A DNA stretch of 64,000 nucleotides from Bilamarchaeum sp040758595 (GCA_040758595.1 JBFLVJ010000002.1:43885-107884), one strand, 5' to 3'. Shown: positions 23,018 to 30,879, counted from the stretch's first letter. Notes: generated from the sequence alone by a model not told the origin. A program made the numbers and translations.

Positions 23018-23899
23018 ATGAAGGGACAAAGACCGTTCAGAGGCAATCCTAGAGAAGGAGGCCGTGAAGGCCGCGGAGACAAGAGAGCGAGGTTCATCAG
23101 GAAATCCAGGGAGACCGTCACAGAGGCCCTCAAGAGCCGCGACATGCTCCTTGCCAGCGTCGCCAAATCCATAGACGATCTGGACAAGACCATAAACCTG
23201 CTCGGGGAGCGCTTCGAGGATTGGTATGGCATCTATTTCCCTGAGCTCAAGGCCGAGACCAAGCTCCAATACTGCAGCGCCGCCCTGATAATCGACAGGG
23301 AGAACCTGGACGAGAAGGAGCTCGCGTCCATCCTGGGTCAGAAGAAAGCGTCCGAGCTGGCAGCCGCCGCGAAGAGCAGCCTGGGCGTCAAGCTTTCGCC
23401 CAAAGACCATTCTGAATGCCTGTCCATGGCCAGAGCCATACTCTCGCTCGAGAAGCAGAGGAAGGATTTCGAGGCTTATCAGAAAGAGCTGGCAGAGGAG
23501 CTATGCCCTAACCTGACCGAAGTGGGCGGACCTGATATCGCGGCCAAGCTCGTGGCCCACGTGGGCTCGCTAAGAAGGCTATCGCTCATGCCGGCAAGCG
23601 CGCTCCAGGTGCTCGGCGCCGAGAAAGCGCTCTTCAAGCACCTCAAGAACAAGCGCATCCCGCCGCCCAAGCACGGCATAATCTTCCAGCATGCCAAGAT
23701 ATCAGCTTCGCCCAAATCCGTCCGCGGCAAAATCGCCCGCGCATTGGCCAACCAGCTCTCGCTGGCAGCAAGAGCCGATGCGTTCGGCAAGAGAAGGATC
23801 GGGCCGGATCTGAAGAAGAAGTTCGAGGAGCGTTTCGAGCAGATAATGGCGGAATGGGAGGCGGCCAAGAAGAAACAGGCACCCGCACCCGGCCAATGA
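23018..23899 (+). CDS. nop5: Nop5 (Nop56/58-like) box C/D RNP core protein
   Basis: A 293-residue Nop5. With L7Ae and fibrillarin it forms the archaeal box C/D RNP for 2'-O-methylation of rRNA and tRNA. The NOP domain is unmistakable: LTEVGGPDIAAKLVAHVGSL, then PASALQVLGAEKALFKHLK, and PPKHGIIFQH. A coiled-coil region precedes it (about residues 120-150). The first about 30 residues are Arg/Gly-rich (RPFRGNPREGGREGRG), an unusual N-terminal extension. The C-terminus is a Lys-rich helix. Its stop overlaps the phosphoesterase start (ATGA). Fibrillarin is not adjacent in this window, though the two genes are neighbours in many archaea. Confidence 0.93.
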   Translation: MKGQRPFRGNPREGGREGRGDKRARFIRKSRETVTEALKSRDMLLASVAKSIDDLDKTINLLGERFEDWYGIYFPELKAETKLQYCSAALIIDRENLDEKELASILGQKKASELAAAAKSSLGVKLSPKDHSECLSMARAILSLEKQRKDFEAYQKELAEELCPNLTEVGGPDIAAKLVAHVGSLRRLSLMPASALQVLGAEKALFKHLKNKRIPPPKHGIIFQHAKISASPKSVRGKIARALANQLSLAARADAFGKRRIGPDLKKKFEERFEQIMAEWEAAKKKQAPAPGQ

Positions 23900-24522
23900 G
23901 GATCCTCGCCTTTTCAGACCTCCATGAAGAGGAGGCCGCCCTCGAATCCCTGAAGGCAATCGCCCCGGATTACGACCACGTCTTCATATGCGGCGATTTC
24001 GCCAAGACCAATTCTTTCGCCGAGGATGTCCTGGATGCCTTTCCCGACTCCCTTATCATCCCGGGCAATTGGGACAGCAAGCTGGTCAATGATATCGCCT
24101 CCAAGAGGCCCCAGTGGCTACACGGGAAGAGGGTGGAGCTCGAAGGCGGCCTGAATGCCGTCGGTTTCGGCTACAGCCCTCCGACCCCGTTCTTCACCTA
24201 CGGGGAATTGAGCGAAGAGGAAATATACGCGCAGATGTCCAAGCTCCCCATAGACAGGAACACCCTGCTCCTCCTGCATTGCCCTCCCAAGGGCCATTTC
24301 GACAAGGTCCACATGGTCAGGCATATCGGCAGCGGCTCGATGCTGAGGATCATCCAGGAGAAGCAGCCCTTAGCAGCGCTTTTCGGCCATGTCCACGAGC
24401 ATGCCGGGACCTCGAGACTCGGAAACACGAAACTCATCAAGCTCCCGCCCGCGAATTCGATGCGCGCCTGCTCGCTCTCCATCAAGGATAAAAGTATTTC
24501 CACGGAGTTCATATCACTATGA
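23896..24522 (+). CDS. Calcineurin-like metallophosphoesterase
   Basis: A 208-residue metallophosphoesterase. Motifs in order are FSDLHEE (metal site 1), ICGDFAKT, PGNWDSK (GNxD), LLHCPPKGH and FGHVHEHAG (GHxH). These cover both metal ions of the fold. Archaeal homologues of this size act as phosphodiesterases on nucleotides or nucleic acid ends; the substrate here is unknown. The start ATG overlaps the nop5 stop and its own stop overlaps the next start (both ATGA), making a tightly coupled nop5 / phosphoesterase / GNAT operon. Confidence 0.9.
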   Translation: MRILAFSDLHEEEAALESLKAIAPDYDHVFICGDFAKTNSFAEDVLDAFPDSLIIPGNWDSKLVNDIASKRPQWLHGKRVELEGGLNAVGFGYSPPTPFFTYGELSEEEIYAQMSKLPIDRNTLLLLHCPPKGHFDKVHMVRHIGSGSMLRIIQEKQPLAALFGHVHEHAGTSRLGNTKLIKLPPANSMRACSLSIKDKSISTEFISL

Positions 24523-24914
24523 TGTCGGTCACCGTGCGGATGGCGAAGGAGTCCGAACTGGACGATGCAAAAAGCTTCATACGCAGCATCTTCCCCGACG
24601 CGATGGTCCAGATAACCGAAGACGACACCCTCCTTCTCGCAGAGCACAATGACAAGGTGGTCGGGTTCGCCCACCTGATTGATATGGGCGATAAGATGGT
24701 CCTCCAGGGGATAGGGGTGGACCCTTCCGTGCGCGGCCACGGCGTCGGCACCATCCTGTTGGAGCATGTCCTGGAGAGCCTGAGCGATACCGACATGCCG
24801 ATATACCTCAAGGTGAAATCCATGAATCCGGCGGTGGAGCTCTACTCCAGATATGGATTCATGCTCAAGAGGTTCGGCGATGTCCACGTCCTCGTCAAGA
24901 AGCCGAATGCATAA
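24519..24914 (+). CDS. GNAT family N-acetyltransferase
   Basis: A 131-residue GNAT enzyme. The acetyl-CoA binding motif A is IGVDPSVRGHGVGTILLEHV (pattern R/Q-x-x-G-x-G/A), preceded by VVGFAHLID and followed by the motif B region NPAVELYSRYGFMLKRFG. Substrate unknown; it may be a protein N-terminus, an amine or an antibiotic-like molecule. Last gene of the nop5 operon, overlapping the phosphoesterase stop by four bases. A hairpin-rich spacer and tRNA-Pro (opposite strand) follow. Confidence 0.9.
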   Translation: MMSVTVRMAKESELDDAKSFIRSIFPDAMVQITEDDTLLLAEHNDKVVGFAHLIDMGDKMVLQGIGVDPSVRGHGVGTILLEHVLESLSDTDMPIYLKVKSMNPAVELYSRYGFMLKRFGDVHVLVKKPNA

Positions 24915-24939
24915 GGGCTAGAATCGGACCCCAGGGCTT

Positions 24940-25046
24940 TTGACCACGCACAAGAGGCGTGGCCTCTTGGCGCACGATGTCGGTCTTTTTTTGCCGGCAT
25001 TGTCGATCCGTTTACTTTTGCCATGAGGATGGCAGAAGTCAAAAGT
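24940..25046. repeat. Palindrome-rich spacer at the 3' side of tRNA-Pro
   Basis: Between the GNAT gene and tRNA-Pro lie CAAGAGGC-GTG-GCCTCTTG (about 24949-24967), an imperfect CGATGTCGG...CCGGCATTGTCG pair, and ACTTTTGCCAT-GAGG-ATGGCAGAAGT (about 25013-25038, with one G-T pair). No coding potential is seen. The style matches the palindrome clusters at 17997, 19253 and 29860. Confidence 0.55.
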
Positions 25047-25053
25047 AATCGGA

Positions 25054-25126
25054 TGGGGAGACTGAGATTTGAACTCAGATAACCAGCTCCCAAAGCTAGC
25101 AGCTTACCAGGTTGGCTCATCTCCCC
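25054..25126 (-). tRNA. tRNA-Pro(TGG)
   Basis: Intronless, 73 nt. Acceptor GGGGAGA/TCTCCCC with discriminator A, anticodon stem CTAGC/GCTGG with loop TTTGGGA (anticodon TGG), T arm CTGAG-TTCAAAT-CTCAG. It is the only one of the six tRNA genes in the window without an intron. Confidence 0.93.
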
Positions 25127-25244
25127 GCACGGGAATCATCTACTTGGTGCCTTGGGCTTATAAGTTTTAGCGAATCGCGTAAAATCCGGTTTTTCGTGTG
25201 AAAATCGTCGAACGGTTTTTATACTTATCGTGGAAAAAACTTGT

Positions 25245-26420
25245 ATGGCAACCAGTAAGAGAAAAATCAAGACTCCCAGACTAGCACAGATATCCGATGA
25301 CCAGGAGCGGATTGAGAGGCCCGCCCCCAAGAAGAAAAAGAAAAGCCTCCGCTCGTTCCACGGCACTCCCGACCGTTTCAGCCTCTCCAACCTCGCAAAA
25401 GTGCTCACCAGCGGCGAGCGGCTCGACATGCTCAGCGCGGTCGACCGCCTCAAGGGAAGGGCCAGGGTCCTGGTGGAGCTCGCCCTCTTCTCGAATTTCC
25501 AGTTCGTCAGGCTCGCGGCCGTCCAGCACCTGGCCAAGGACCGGGATGCGCTGGTGGACATAGCCAAATTCTGCCACTACGACGACACGAGGGCATGCGC
25601 GCTCGACGAGCTCTCCGCCAACAGCAACGGCCTGGTGGAGGTCGCCTGCTCCTCGCTGTTCGTGTCCACGAGGAAGGATGCGGTCGCCATAATGAAGGAC
25701 AAGAGCGCGCTCACCGACGTGGCGGTCCGCTCACCCCACAAGGACTCCCGCACCCTCGCCATGGAGCGCATAGCCAACAACCCGGCGGCCCTGAAGAGGG
25801 TGGCCGAGGAATCGTCCTATCGCAGCGTCAGGATGAGCGCCATAGACCGCCTCGCATCCAATGTGGAATCCCTCTGCTCCCTGGTCTTCTCCAGGCACAC
25901 CGAGGTCAAGAAGGCCGCGGCCTCGAAGCTCTCCACGCACGTGGAAGAGCTGAGCGACCCCGACGCTCTGATGGAGATAGCCAAGATGTCTCCCAACGAG
26001 GATGCCCGCTACATCGCTGTAGGCAGGCTCTCCAATGATCCCTGGTCTCTCCGTGCGATAGTCACAGACGCGAGCCACAAGGACGCCAAGACGACCGCGC
26101 TCATGCTCCTTTCCGACATGGTGGCCGAGCTGGATGATCCGGAGATACTCGCGGACGTCGCCATGCTCTCGCCCTATCCGGACTGCCGCGTATCGGCTGT
26201 CGAGAGGCTGGTCGGGCAGAGCAGCGCGCTCCAGTCGGTCGCTTCCAAGTCCAAATACAAGGACGCGAGGGAGCAGGCGCTTGACAAGCTCAAGGACGAC
26301 ACCGAGGCGCTCAAATCCGTCTCCAGGCTATCGAAATACAGCGACACGCGGAAGAGGGCGCACACCCTGGTCTCGCATCCCGAGACGTTCAAGTCCGAGC
26401 TGACCAGGATACTGGGCTGA
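25245..26420 (+). CDS. HEAT-like (LRV-type) repeat protein
   Basis: A 391-residue protein from the ATG at 25245, which lies about 25 bases after a TATA-like tttttatac and so is probably leaderless. The first about 45 residues are basic (KRKIKTPR, APKKKKKS). The rest is about 12 helical repeats of about 26 residues with the pattern ALxxVAxxSxxxDxRxxAxxRLxxN, for example ALTDVAVRSPHKDSRTLAMERIANNP. These resemble HEAT or leucine-rich-variant repeats, which make curved scaffolds binding proteins or nucleic acid. No catalytic domain. Flanked by tRNA genes on the opposite strand. Binding partner unknown. Confidence 0.78.
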   Translation: MATSKRKIKTPRLAQISDDQERIERPAPKKKKKSLRSFHGTPDRFSLSNLAKVLTSGERLDMLSAVDRLKGRARVLVELALFSNFQFVRLAAVQHLAKDRDALVDIAKFCHYDDTRACALDELSANSNGLVEVACSSLFVSTRKDAVAIMKDKSALTDVAVRSPHKDSRTLAMERIANNPAALKRVAEESSYRSVRMSAIDRLASNVESLCSLVFSRHTEVKKAAASKLSTHVEELSDPDALMEIAKMSPNEDARYIAVGRLSNDPWSLRAIVTDASHKDAKTTALMLLSDMVAELDDPEILADVAMLSPYPDCRVSAVERLVGQSSALQSVASKSKYKDAREQALDKLKDDTEALKSVSRLSKYSDTRKRAHTLVSHPETFKSELTRILG

Positions 26421-26467
26421 AAACGGGGATTCACTCCCCGCAATCCTCTTTTTTCGTTCCATTTCCC

Positions 26468-26495
26468 GGAACCCGAAACCCAAAACTGGAAACAA
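26468..26495 (+). repeat. GAAACCC array next to the tRNA-Thr 3' end
   Basis: Units GGAACCC, GAAACCC, AAAACTG, GAAACAA in phase. The array is eight bases beyond the 3' end of the minus-strand tRNA-Thr gene and about 50 bases after the HEAT-like gene. Confidence 0.75.
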
Positions 26496-26502
26496 ATAGA
26501 AA

Positions 26503-26742
26503 AGCCCCCGGAGGGATTTGAACCCCCGACTTCCTCCTTTCCCGCTTCCCGATGGAACGAAGTTCCATGGGCGCAGGGAACACAGTTCCCTCGCGTTGGG
26601 AAAAGCGGGACCAAAACTCGCTTGCTAATTTTCGCTTTCGCGAAAATACAAAACCCGAATGGGTTCTGCAACAGCCGGTTTTGATCCAACTTTTCCTAAA
26701 AGTTGGTACGAGAGAGGCGCTCTGCCACTGAGCTACGGAGGC
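26503..26742 (-). tRNA. tRNA-Thr(CGT) with a 168-nt intron
   Basis: Acceptor GCCTCCG/CGGGGGC, discriminator T, D arm GCTC/GAGC, anticodon stem CCTCT/GGAGG with loop CTCGTA-A (anticodon CGT, 26708-26710), T arm GGGGG-TTCAAAT-CCCTC. The 37/38 intron (about 26539-26706) is large and made of stacked palindromes: CCAACTTTT-CCT-AAAAGTTGG at its 5' end, an 8-bp ATTTTCGC-GAAA hairpin, and an outer CCCGCTT...AAGCGGG stem enclosing two short hairpins. It shares a 29-base stretch with the tRNA-Lys intron. The total gene length of 240 nt is unusual. Confidence 0.87.
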
Positions 26743-26779
26743 GGCCTCAGACAGGATTAGCGTGATTGGGTTTTAAAAT

Positions 26780-28051
26780 TTAGGCGGAGAGCACCTTGCC
26801 CCGGCCGCCGTTCTTCGCATCTATCAGGAGCCCGTTCGAGCGTGAGAACGCCTTCTTGTAGACCTTCTCCACTTCTGCGTCAGTGGGCTGTTCATGCCCG
26901 AGCAGGCCCATCTCCTCGGCTATCCTCTTGACATTGACGGCGCCCATGCTGCAGGTTATGCTTATCGAAGATCCCTTGAAGGGCACCTTGAGCCTGCGTA
27001 TGTTCTCCATGATGCGCTCGGCGATGGCGAGAGCTTCGGGCCAGGATACCCTTTTGAGGACCACGCTGAACTCATCCCCGCCCAGCCTCGCGGCGCAGTC
27101 ATCCGAGCGGACCGAGCCCTTGATGACCTCGGCAACTTCGCGCAGGACCGCATTCCCCCCTTTGTATCCGGCCTGCTCGTTGATGGACTTGAACTTGTCA
27201 AGGTCGATGAGCATCAGGCAAAGCTCATTGCCCTTCGCCATGGTCTCTTTGATCCCATGGCGGATATCCACTTCGAAATCCTGCACCCTCCTGAGGGAGG
27301 TTATCGCATCGAACTCGTGCGTGAGCTTGTAGGAGAGCTGGGATGCCATCTCCATGGCCAATCTTGCGGTCCAGTACATCTTGCTGAAGCCGCTAACTTC
27401 AGAGTCCTTGCAGCGCAGATCCCCTTCGAACAGGACTATCCCTGAGGCATGTCTCCGGTCCCGATAATAGAACGGCATCAGAGCCAGCGAGCTGCCATCC
27501 CTTTGGCCGTGGGAGTCCCTTATCTCGTATTTATCATCGTCTATATTCATGTTGCCGAATACCAGTTTCAGCCCGCTATCGTCTATCACGCTCGGCGTCT
27601 GCCTGGTGAACATGCTGAATATCTCGTCAGGGGGGTGTATCAGGTGGCCCGGGGCATCGTCTATGCACCACTCGTTCCCCTCGCGCCATAGCTCCACTCT
27701 CCTCTCGAGGCTGGCCGGAGCGGCATCCCTCGCCTTCTGCCTCAACGCCATATAGACACGGGCCCGCTCCATCCTCTGGAACTCTTCGGCCAGGCTTGCC
27801 AGGTACTCTCCTATCCCTGGATAATCCTCGCTTATCTTCCGGCCCACCCTCTGCATCGCATCGGCCACAGCGAAATCGGTCTTTATGTCCTTGGCGGTGT
27901 ATTGCTGTATACGGAAAGTTCCGGTGGAGCATCTCCTGGCTCTTGGAAGCAGTATCAGGCTTTCTTCCATGGGCGCGGCCGTTGGTTTGGTTCTGGGCGG
28001 ATCAGCTATTCTGGTGCCGACTGGTCCTTTTGTTCCTTGCTGGGAGGCCAT
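26780..28051 (-). CDS. GGDEF-domain protein (putative diguanylate cyclase)
   Basis: A 423-residue protein. The C-terminal about 170 residues are a GGDEF domain: LCLMLIDLDKFKSINEQAGYKGG (metal Asp and substrate residues), ARLGGDEFSVVL with GGDEF at residues 324-328, and SITCSMGAV. The product-inhibition I-site RSDD lies exactly five residues before GGDEF. Intact motifs predict synthesis of cyclic di-GMP from GTP. Residues about 60-240 look like a GAF-type sensor (LALMPFYYRDRRHASGIVLFEG). The first about 40 residues are disordered. A TATA-like tttttaaac precedes the ATG. No EAL, HD-GYP or PilZ gene is in the window. GGDEF proteins are rare in archaea. Confidence 0.9.
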   Translation of the reverse strand: MASQQGTKGPVGTRIADPPRTKPTAAPMEESLILLPRARRCSTGTFRIQQYTAKDIKTDFAVADAMQRVGRKISEDYPGIGEYLASLAEEFQRMERARVYMALRQKARDAAPASLERRVELWREGNEWCIDDAPGHLIHPPDEIFSMFTRQTPSVIDDSGLKLVFGNMNIDDDKYEIRDSHGQRDGSSLALMPFYYRDRRHASGIVLFEGDLRCKDSEVSGFSKMYWTARLAMEMASQLSYKLTHEFDAITSLRRVQDFEVDIRHGIKETMAKGNELCLMLIDLDKFKSINEQAGYKGGNAVLREVAEVIKGSVRSDDCAARLGGDEFSVVLKRVSWPEALAIAERIMENIRRLKVPFKGSSISITCSMGAVNVKRIAEEMGLLGHEQPTDAEVEKVYKKAFSRSNGLLIDAKNGGRGKVLSA

Positions 28052-28251
28052 GTGAATCGTCCAGTCTACTATGCTGTTTTTTGTTTAAAAATCTGCTTTC
28101 GATTTTTATCAGCGCCGCTTTTTGTGAAATGTCACATTGGATTCAGTTATACTGGTCTATCCACCCTTGTTTGGCTGGAATCCAGGATATTTGAACATCC
28201 GCCGCGGCTTCTCTGTGTTCTCCAGACGATAGAAACGTTTTAAAAGAAAAT

Positions 28252-28345
28252 TGCGGTCGCCGGGATTTGAACCCGGGTTATAGGCTTGGAAGGCGTACTC
28301 TTGCCATAAGGCAATCTAAGTCCTACCAGGCTAGACTACAACCGC
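28252..28345 (-). tRNA. tRNA-Gly(TCC) with a 21-nt intron in the anticodon stem
   Basis: Acceptor GCGGTTG/CGACCGC with discriminator A, D arm GTCT-AGCCTGGTA-GGAC, loop CTTCCAA (anticodon TCC, 28288-28290), T arm CCGGG-TTCAAAT-CCCGG. As it stands the anticodon stem is mismatched. Removing 28295-28315 (21 nt, with the hairpin TTGCC-TTAT-GGCAA) restores a perfect TAGGC/GCCTA stem and places the intron at position 29/30, a known but non-canonical archaeal site. Confidence 0.88.
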
Positions 28346-28408
28346 AAGTAGAGGACTACTAATATAGAAAAAGGTTTAATAGCCCGCGCTCAGGCGGGCA
28401 GAAAAAAA

Positions 28409-29068
28409 TCAGACCTTGAAGTGCTTCCTGCCGGCCTTCACCATGCCCTTGGCATCCTCCTGGCCTCCGAGGCCGAAGGCGATACCGATTGCGAGCGCGA
28501 TACCGAACACCATCGCCTGGAGGACCGTCATGAATATGCCGGTTATCAGCGTGGTGTCGATGCCTGCGGTGGCAAGACCCATGGTCGCACCGATGTATAT
28601 CAGCACGAGCTTGACCGCCCTGCCGAGGAACCTCACGAATGGAGACTTGCTAAGTTCGATTATCATCTCCTTTAGGTACTCGCCCAGCATCACGGCCAGG
28701 AGGAATATCAGGAACCCTCCGATGAGCGCCGGTGCGTAAACGAGCACGCCAGTGAGATAGACAGCCGTGGACTCGAGAGCGAGGTACGATACCGCTATCT
28801 GCAGGAAGATGAGCAGCACATAATACTTCACGATCTTCCTGAGGACGTCGCTTATCTTCACGGTGCCCAGCGCATCCTCCACCTTGTGGTGCTTAAGGGC
28901 CTCTTCCAGCTTGATCCTCTTGAAAATGCCCCCCAGGAACCTGCTGATGAGGGTCGCCACTACCCATCCTAATAGGAAGATGAGGATGGCTACTATGAAC
29001 CCCTTCAAAATCAGATACCCGTCAGTGACGGCATACTGTATGACCTGGTCGATTGCTCCAGTCAGCAT
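28409..29068 (-). CDS. MscS-like 'conserved TM helix' membrane protein
   Basis: A 219-residue protein with five hydrophobic helices. The final segment (LQAMVFGIALAIGIAFGLGGQEDAKGMV) and an earlier KGFIVAILIFLLGWVVATLISRF resemble the repeated TM helix of MscS-related mechanosensitive channel proteins, but the cytoplasmic beta domain of true MscS is missing. Archaeal proteins of this size may form pores or be accessory subunits. Amphipathic loops (RIKLEEALKHHKVEDAL) lie between helices. The gene is followed by tRNA-Gly and preceded by tpiA, all on the minus strand. Confidence 0.8.
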   Translation of the reverse strand: MLTGAIDQVIQYAVTDGYLILKGFIVAILIFLLGWVVATLISRFLGGIFKRIKLEEALKHHKVEDALGTVKISDVLRKIVKYYVLLIFLQIAVSYLALESTAVYLTGVLVYAPALIGGFLIFLLAVMLGEYLKEMIIELSKSPFVRFLGRAVKLVLIYIGATMGLATAGIDTTLITGIFMTVLQAMVFGIALAIGIAFGLGGQEDAKGMVKAGRKHFKV

Positions 29069-29138
29069 CTCATCAAATTCGGCTATAGAATCACCGAAGC
29101 TATCGCCCTCGTGATTCTTTTAAATCTTTCCCCGTGGC

Positions 29139-29792
29139 TCAGAATGCGGAAGCGAGCTCGGTCAGGAACTTCCTCGGGTCGTGGGACTTGACGAAAGCGC
29201 TCGCGAGCAGCACCCCGGAAGCGCCGAGCTCCAGCGACTTCTTCACGTCGTCTCTGTTGCTCACTCCGGCTCCGCAGAGCACCGAGACCTTCCCGTCCAC
29301 GTCCTTGACAGCCTTCACTGAATCTGACACCACTTCGGGCCTGGCGGTGGATACGCTCACACCGCTGCCGATCAGTTCCGGCGGCTCCACGGCTATATAC
29401 GTGGGCGAATACGCGGCTATCACCGCGGCCTCTTCTGGACTCGCAGCGCACACCAGGCTCTCCAGCCCGTGCATATGCAATGAATCCACCGTCGCCTTGA
29501 GCCGCGCATTATCCCCAACCCTCCTTTCGGAATGGTTGATGAGCGAGCCTTTGACCTTGGCCGCCTTTAGCATCTCCGCCCCTATCGAACCGGTGTGCGC
29601 CCCTGCCTTCTCAGGGTCCGCGTGCTGGGAGAACACATCAGAGAATCTTTCTGCGGCCTCGTGCAATGATAACATGGGCGGGCACACCACTATCCTCAGC
29701 CCGGTCTCGTCCACCACTTCCTTGGCGATGTCTGTGAAAAGCAGGGCTTTCTTTATGCTCTCCGGGTAGGTCTTCAGGTTGAGGACTATCAT
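29139..29792 (-). CDS. tpiA: Triosephosphate isomerase, archaeal type
   Basis: A 217-residue TIM, interconverting DHAP and glyceraldehyde-3-P. The short archaeal form is about 220-230 residues. The active site is complete: Lys in LNLKTYP (residue 7), His in INHSERR (about 92), Glu in AVEPPELIGSG (about 138), and the phosphate loop CGAGVSN...GASGVLLASAF. It complements the cupin PGI elsewhere in the window for gluconeogenesis or glycolysis. The upstream MscS-like gene may be co-transcribed. Confidence 0.96.
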   Translation of the reverse strand: MIVLNLKTYPESIKKALLFTDIAKEVVDETGLRIVVCPPMLSLHEAAERFSDVFSQHADPEKAGAHTGSIGAEMLKAAKVKGSLINHSERRVGDNARLKATVDSLHMHGLESLVCAASPEEAAVIAAYSPTYIAVEPPELIGSGVSVSTARPEVVSDSVKAVKDVDGKVSVLCGAGVSNRDDVKKSLELGASGVLLASAFVKSHDPRKFLTELASAF

Positions 29793-29847
29793 GATTGTCT
29801 AATAGGAGGAGAAATCGTTTTATTCCTATTCAGCTGGTTTTGGACAC

Positions 29848-29977
29848 GTCAACCCGATGTCAAGAACGACGAATCGTTCTTGAGCATGGCAGGAAAGCCG
29901 AACTTTCCTGACTGCCATTGTTGCTCGGCAACAATAGCATGCTCGTGACCGTTGCGACGGTCGCGACAAGGGTTGAC
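29848..29977. ncRNA. Possible structured RNA or palindromic insertion cluster next to tRNA-Ser
   Basis: Nested complementary segments suggest a branched fold. The outer GTCAACCC (29848-29855) pairs with GGGTTGAC (29970-29977), and an inner GAGCAT (29882) pairs with ATGCTC (29939). Inside are TCAAGAACGA-CGAA-TCGTTCTTGA (29860-29883), CAGGAAAG-CCGAA-CTTTCCTG (29890-29910), ATTGTTGC-TCG-GCAACAAT (29917-29935) and GACCGT-TGCG-ACGGTC (29947-29962). No open frame. It lies between tpiA and the 3' end of tRNA-Ser. Whether it is transcribed is unknown. Confidence 0.45.
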
Positions 29978-30043
29978 AAAGGGAAAAAGACGCCGACGGC
30001 AAGGAACCGCGGTTCTTGCTCGTCGAAAATCAGAAAAGGTTTT

Positions 30044-30151
30044 CGCCGACGGCAGGATTTGAACCTGCAATCCCAGGGGGATCAGTTCTCTCGCCCTGCT
30101 GAAGCAGGACATATTCGAGACTGACGCACTACCAGGTTATGCGACATCGGC
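30044..30151 (-). tRNA. tRNA-Ser(CGA) with a 26-nt intron
   Basis: Acceptor GCCGATG/CGTCGGC, discriminator G, D arm GCAT-AACCTGGTA-GTGC, anticodon stem TCAGT/ACTGA with loop CTCGAA-A (anticodon CGA, 30115-30117), a long class II variable arm (TCCCCCTGGGAT) and T arm GCAGG-TTCAAAT-CCTGC. The intron at 37/38 (30088-30113) contains CCTGC-TTCA-GCAGG. The long variable arm and discriminator G fit serine identity. Confidence 0.87.
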
Positions 30152-30186
30152 GTGGTGATTATCTGAATGCCGCCAAGTGTTTTTAT

Positions 30187-30753
30187 TCATTCCGAGAATT
30201 CCTCGGACTCGTACACGAAGAACTCCATGCTCTTGGTGTCCTTCCATTCGATAGGCCCGAGCCCTGCCTTCATGCAAAGGTGGGCCAGGAACTCCTCCTT
30301 CCGCGGCAGCTGTTCCCACACCGCCGGCAGGAACGTGGCCCTCGCAACCCCCTTCTGGATTATCAGGCCGTGCTTCTCCGGGATGAGCCTTTTGAGGAGA
30401 TCCTTCTCGCCCTTCACCTTGAACGGTCTGGGTTTGCTCAGGACAGATATGCTTATCCTCACCTCGCCGAGTTCGTCCAACGTGAGAGCGTAGAACCTCG
30501 GGTCCTCGGTCGCGGAAGATACCGCATTCTCGATGACGTCCTTGAAGAGCGGTCGGTGCGCCTCAAGCGTCCCGATGCAGCCGCGCAAATCATCGCCACG
30601 ATGCAGCGTCACGAAGCATGCGCCGTCCTCGACGAGATCCTTTGACGGCACATCCCCCGGCTCCAGCTCGAGCATCCTGCCGCTCTTGAGATAATGCTCT
30701 ATGGACTTCCTGGCAAGCGAAAGCAGGAAATCCCTCTCAGATCGATCCAGCAT
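30187..30753 (-). CDS. AMMECR1 domain protein
   Basis: A 188-residue AMMECR1-domain protein from the ATG at 30753 (a GTG at 30768 is possible). The invariant LRGCIGTLEA motif (about residues 55-64) and NAVSSATEDPRF, EVRISISVLS and THE-like HGLIIQKG...ATFLPAVWEQ are present. AMMECR1 proteins are conserved from archaea to humans and their reaction is unknown. In archaea and bacteria they often sit with MEMO and a radical SAM protein (the AmmeMemoRadiSam system), as here: those two genes are just upstream on the same strand, separated by a two-helix membrane protein gene and a GAAACCC repeat. Confidence 0.93.
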   Translation of the reverse strand: MLDRSERDFLLSLARKSIEHYLKSGRMLELEPGDVPSKDLVEDGACFVTLHRGDDLRGCIGTLEAHRPLFKDVIENAVSSATEDPRFYALTLDELGEVRISISVLSKPRPFKVKGEKDLLKRLIPEKHGLIIQKGVARATFLPAVWEQLPRKEEFLAHLCMKAGLGPIEWKDTKSMEFFVYESEEFSE

Positions 30754-30803
30754 CCTTACCACCCCCACATGGTTTCACAAGGGATCCGCAGCATCGCCAC
30801 GAT

Positions 30804-30868
30804 GGTTTCCCGTCCCCCGTTCCGGGTCTTGTCCGTCCAGAACCCGAAACACAGGACCGGGAACCCCG
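30804..30868. repeat. GAAACCC inverted array inside the AMMECR1/MEMO operon
   Basis: Left arm reads on the minus strand as AAGACCC, GGAACGG, GGGACGG, GAAACC. Right arm reads on the plus strand as AGAACCC, GAAACAC, AGGACCG, GGAACCC. It separates the small membrane protein gene from AMMECR1 on the operon's strand. Confidence 0.72.
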
Positions 30869-30879
30869 GCAGTTCCGCA

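Noticed and set aside
28052..28251. Possible extra gene between the GGDEF gene and tRNA-Gly
   Set aside because: Apart from the GGDEF promoter (TATA-like tttaaaaa near 28083) I see only AT-rich spacer without a convincing start or codon bias.
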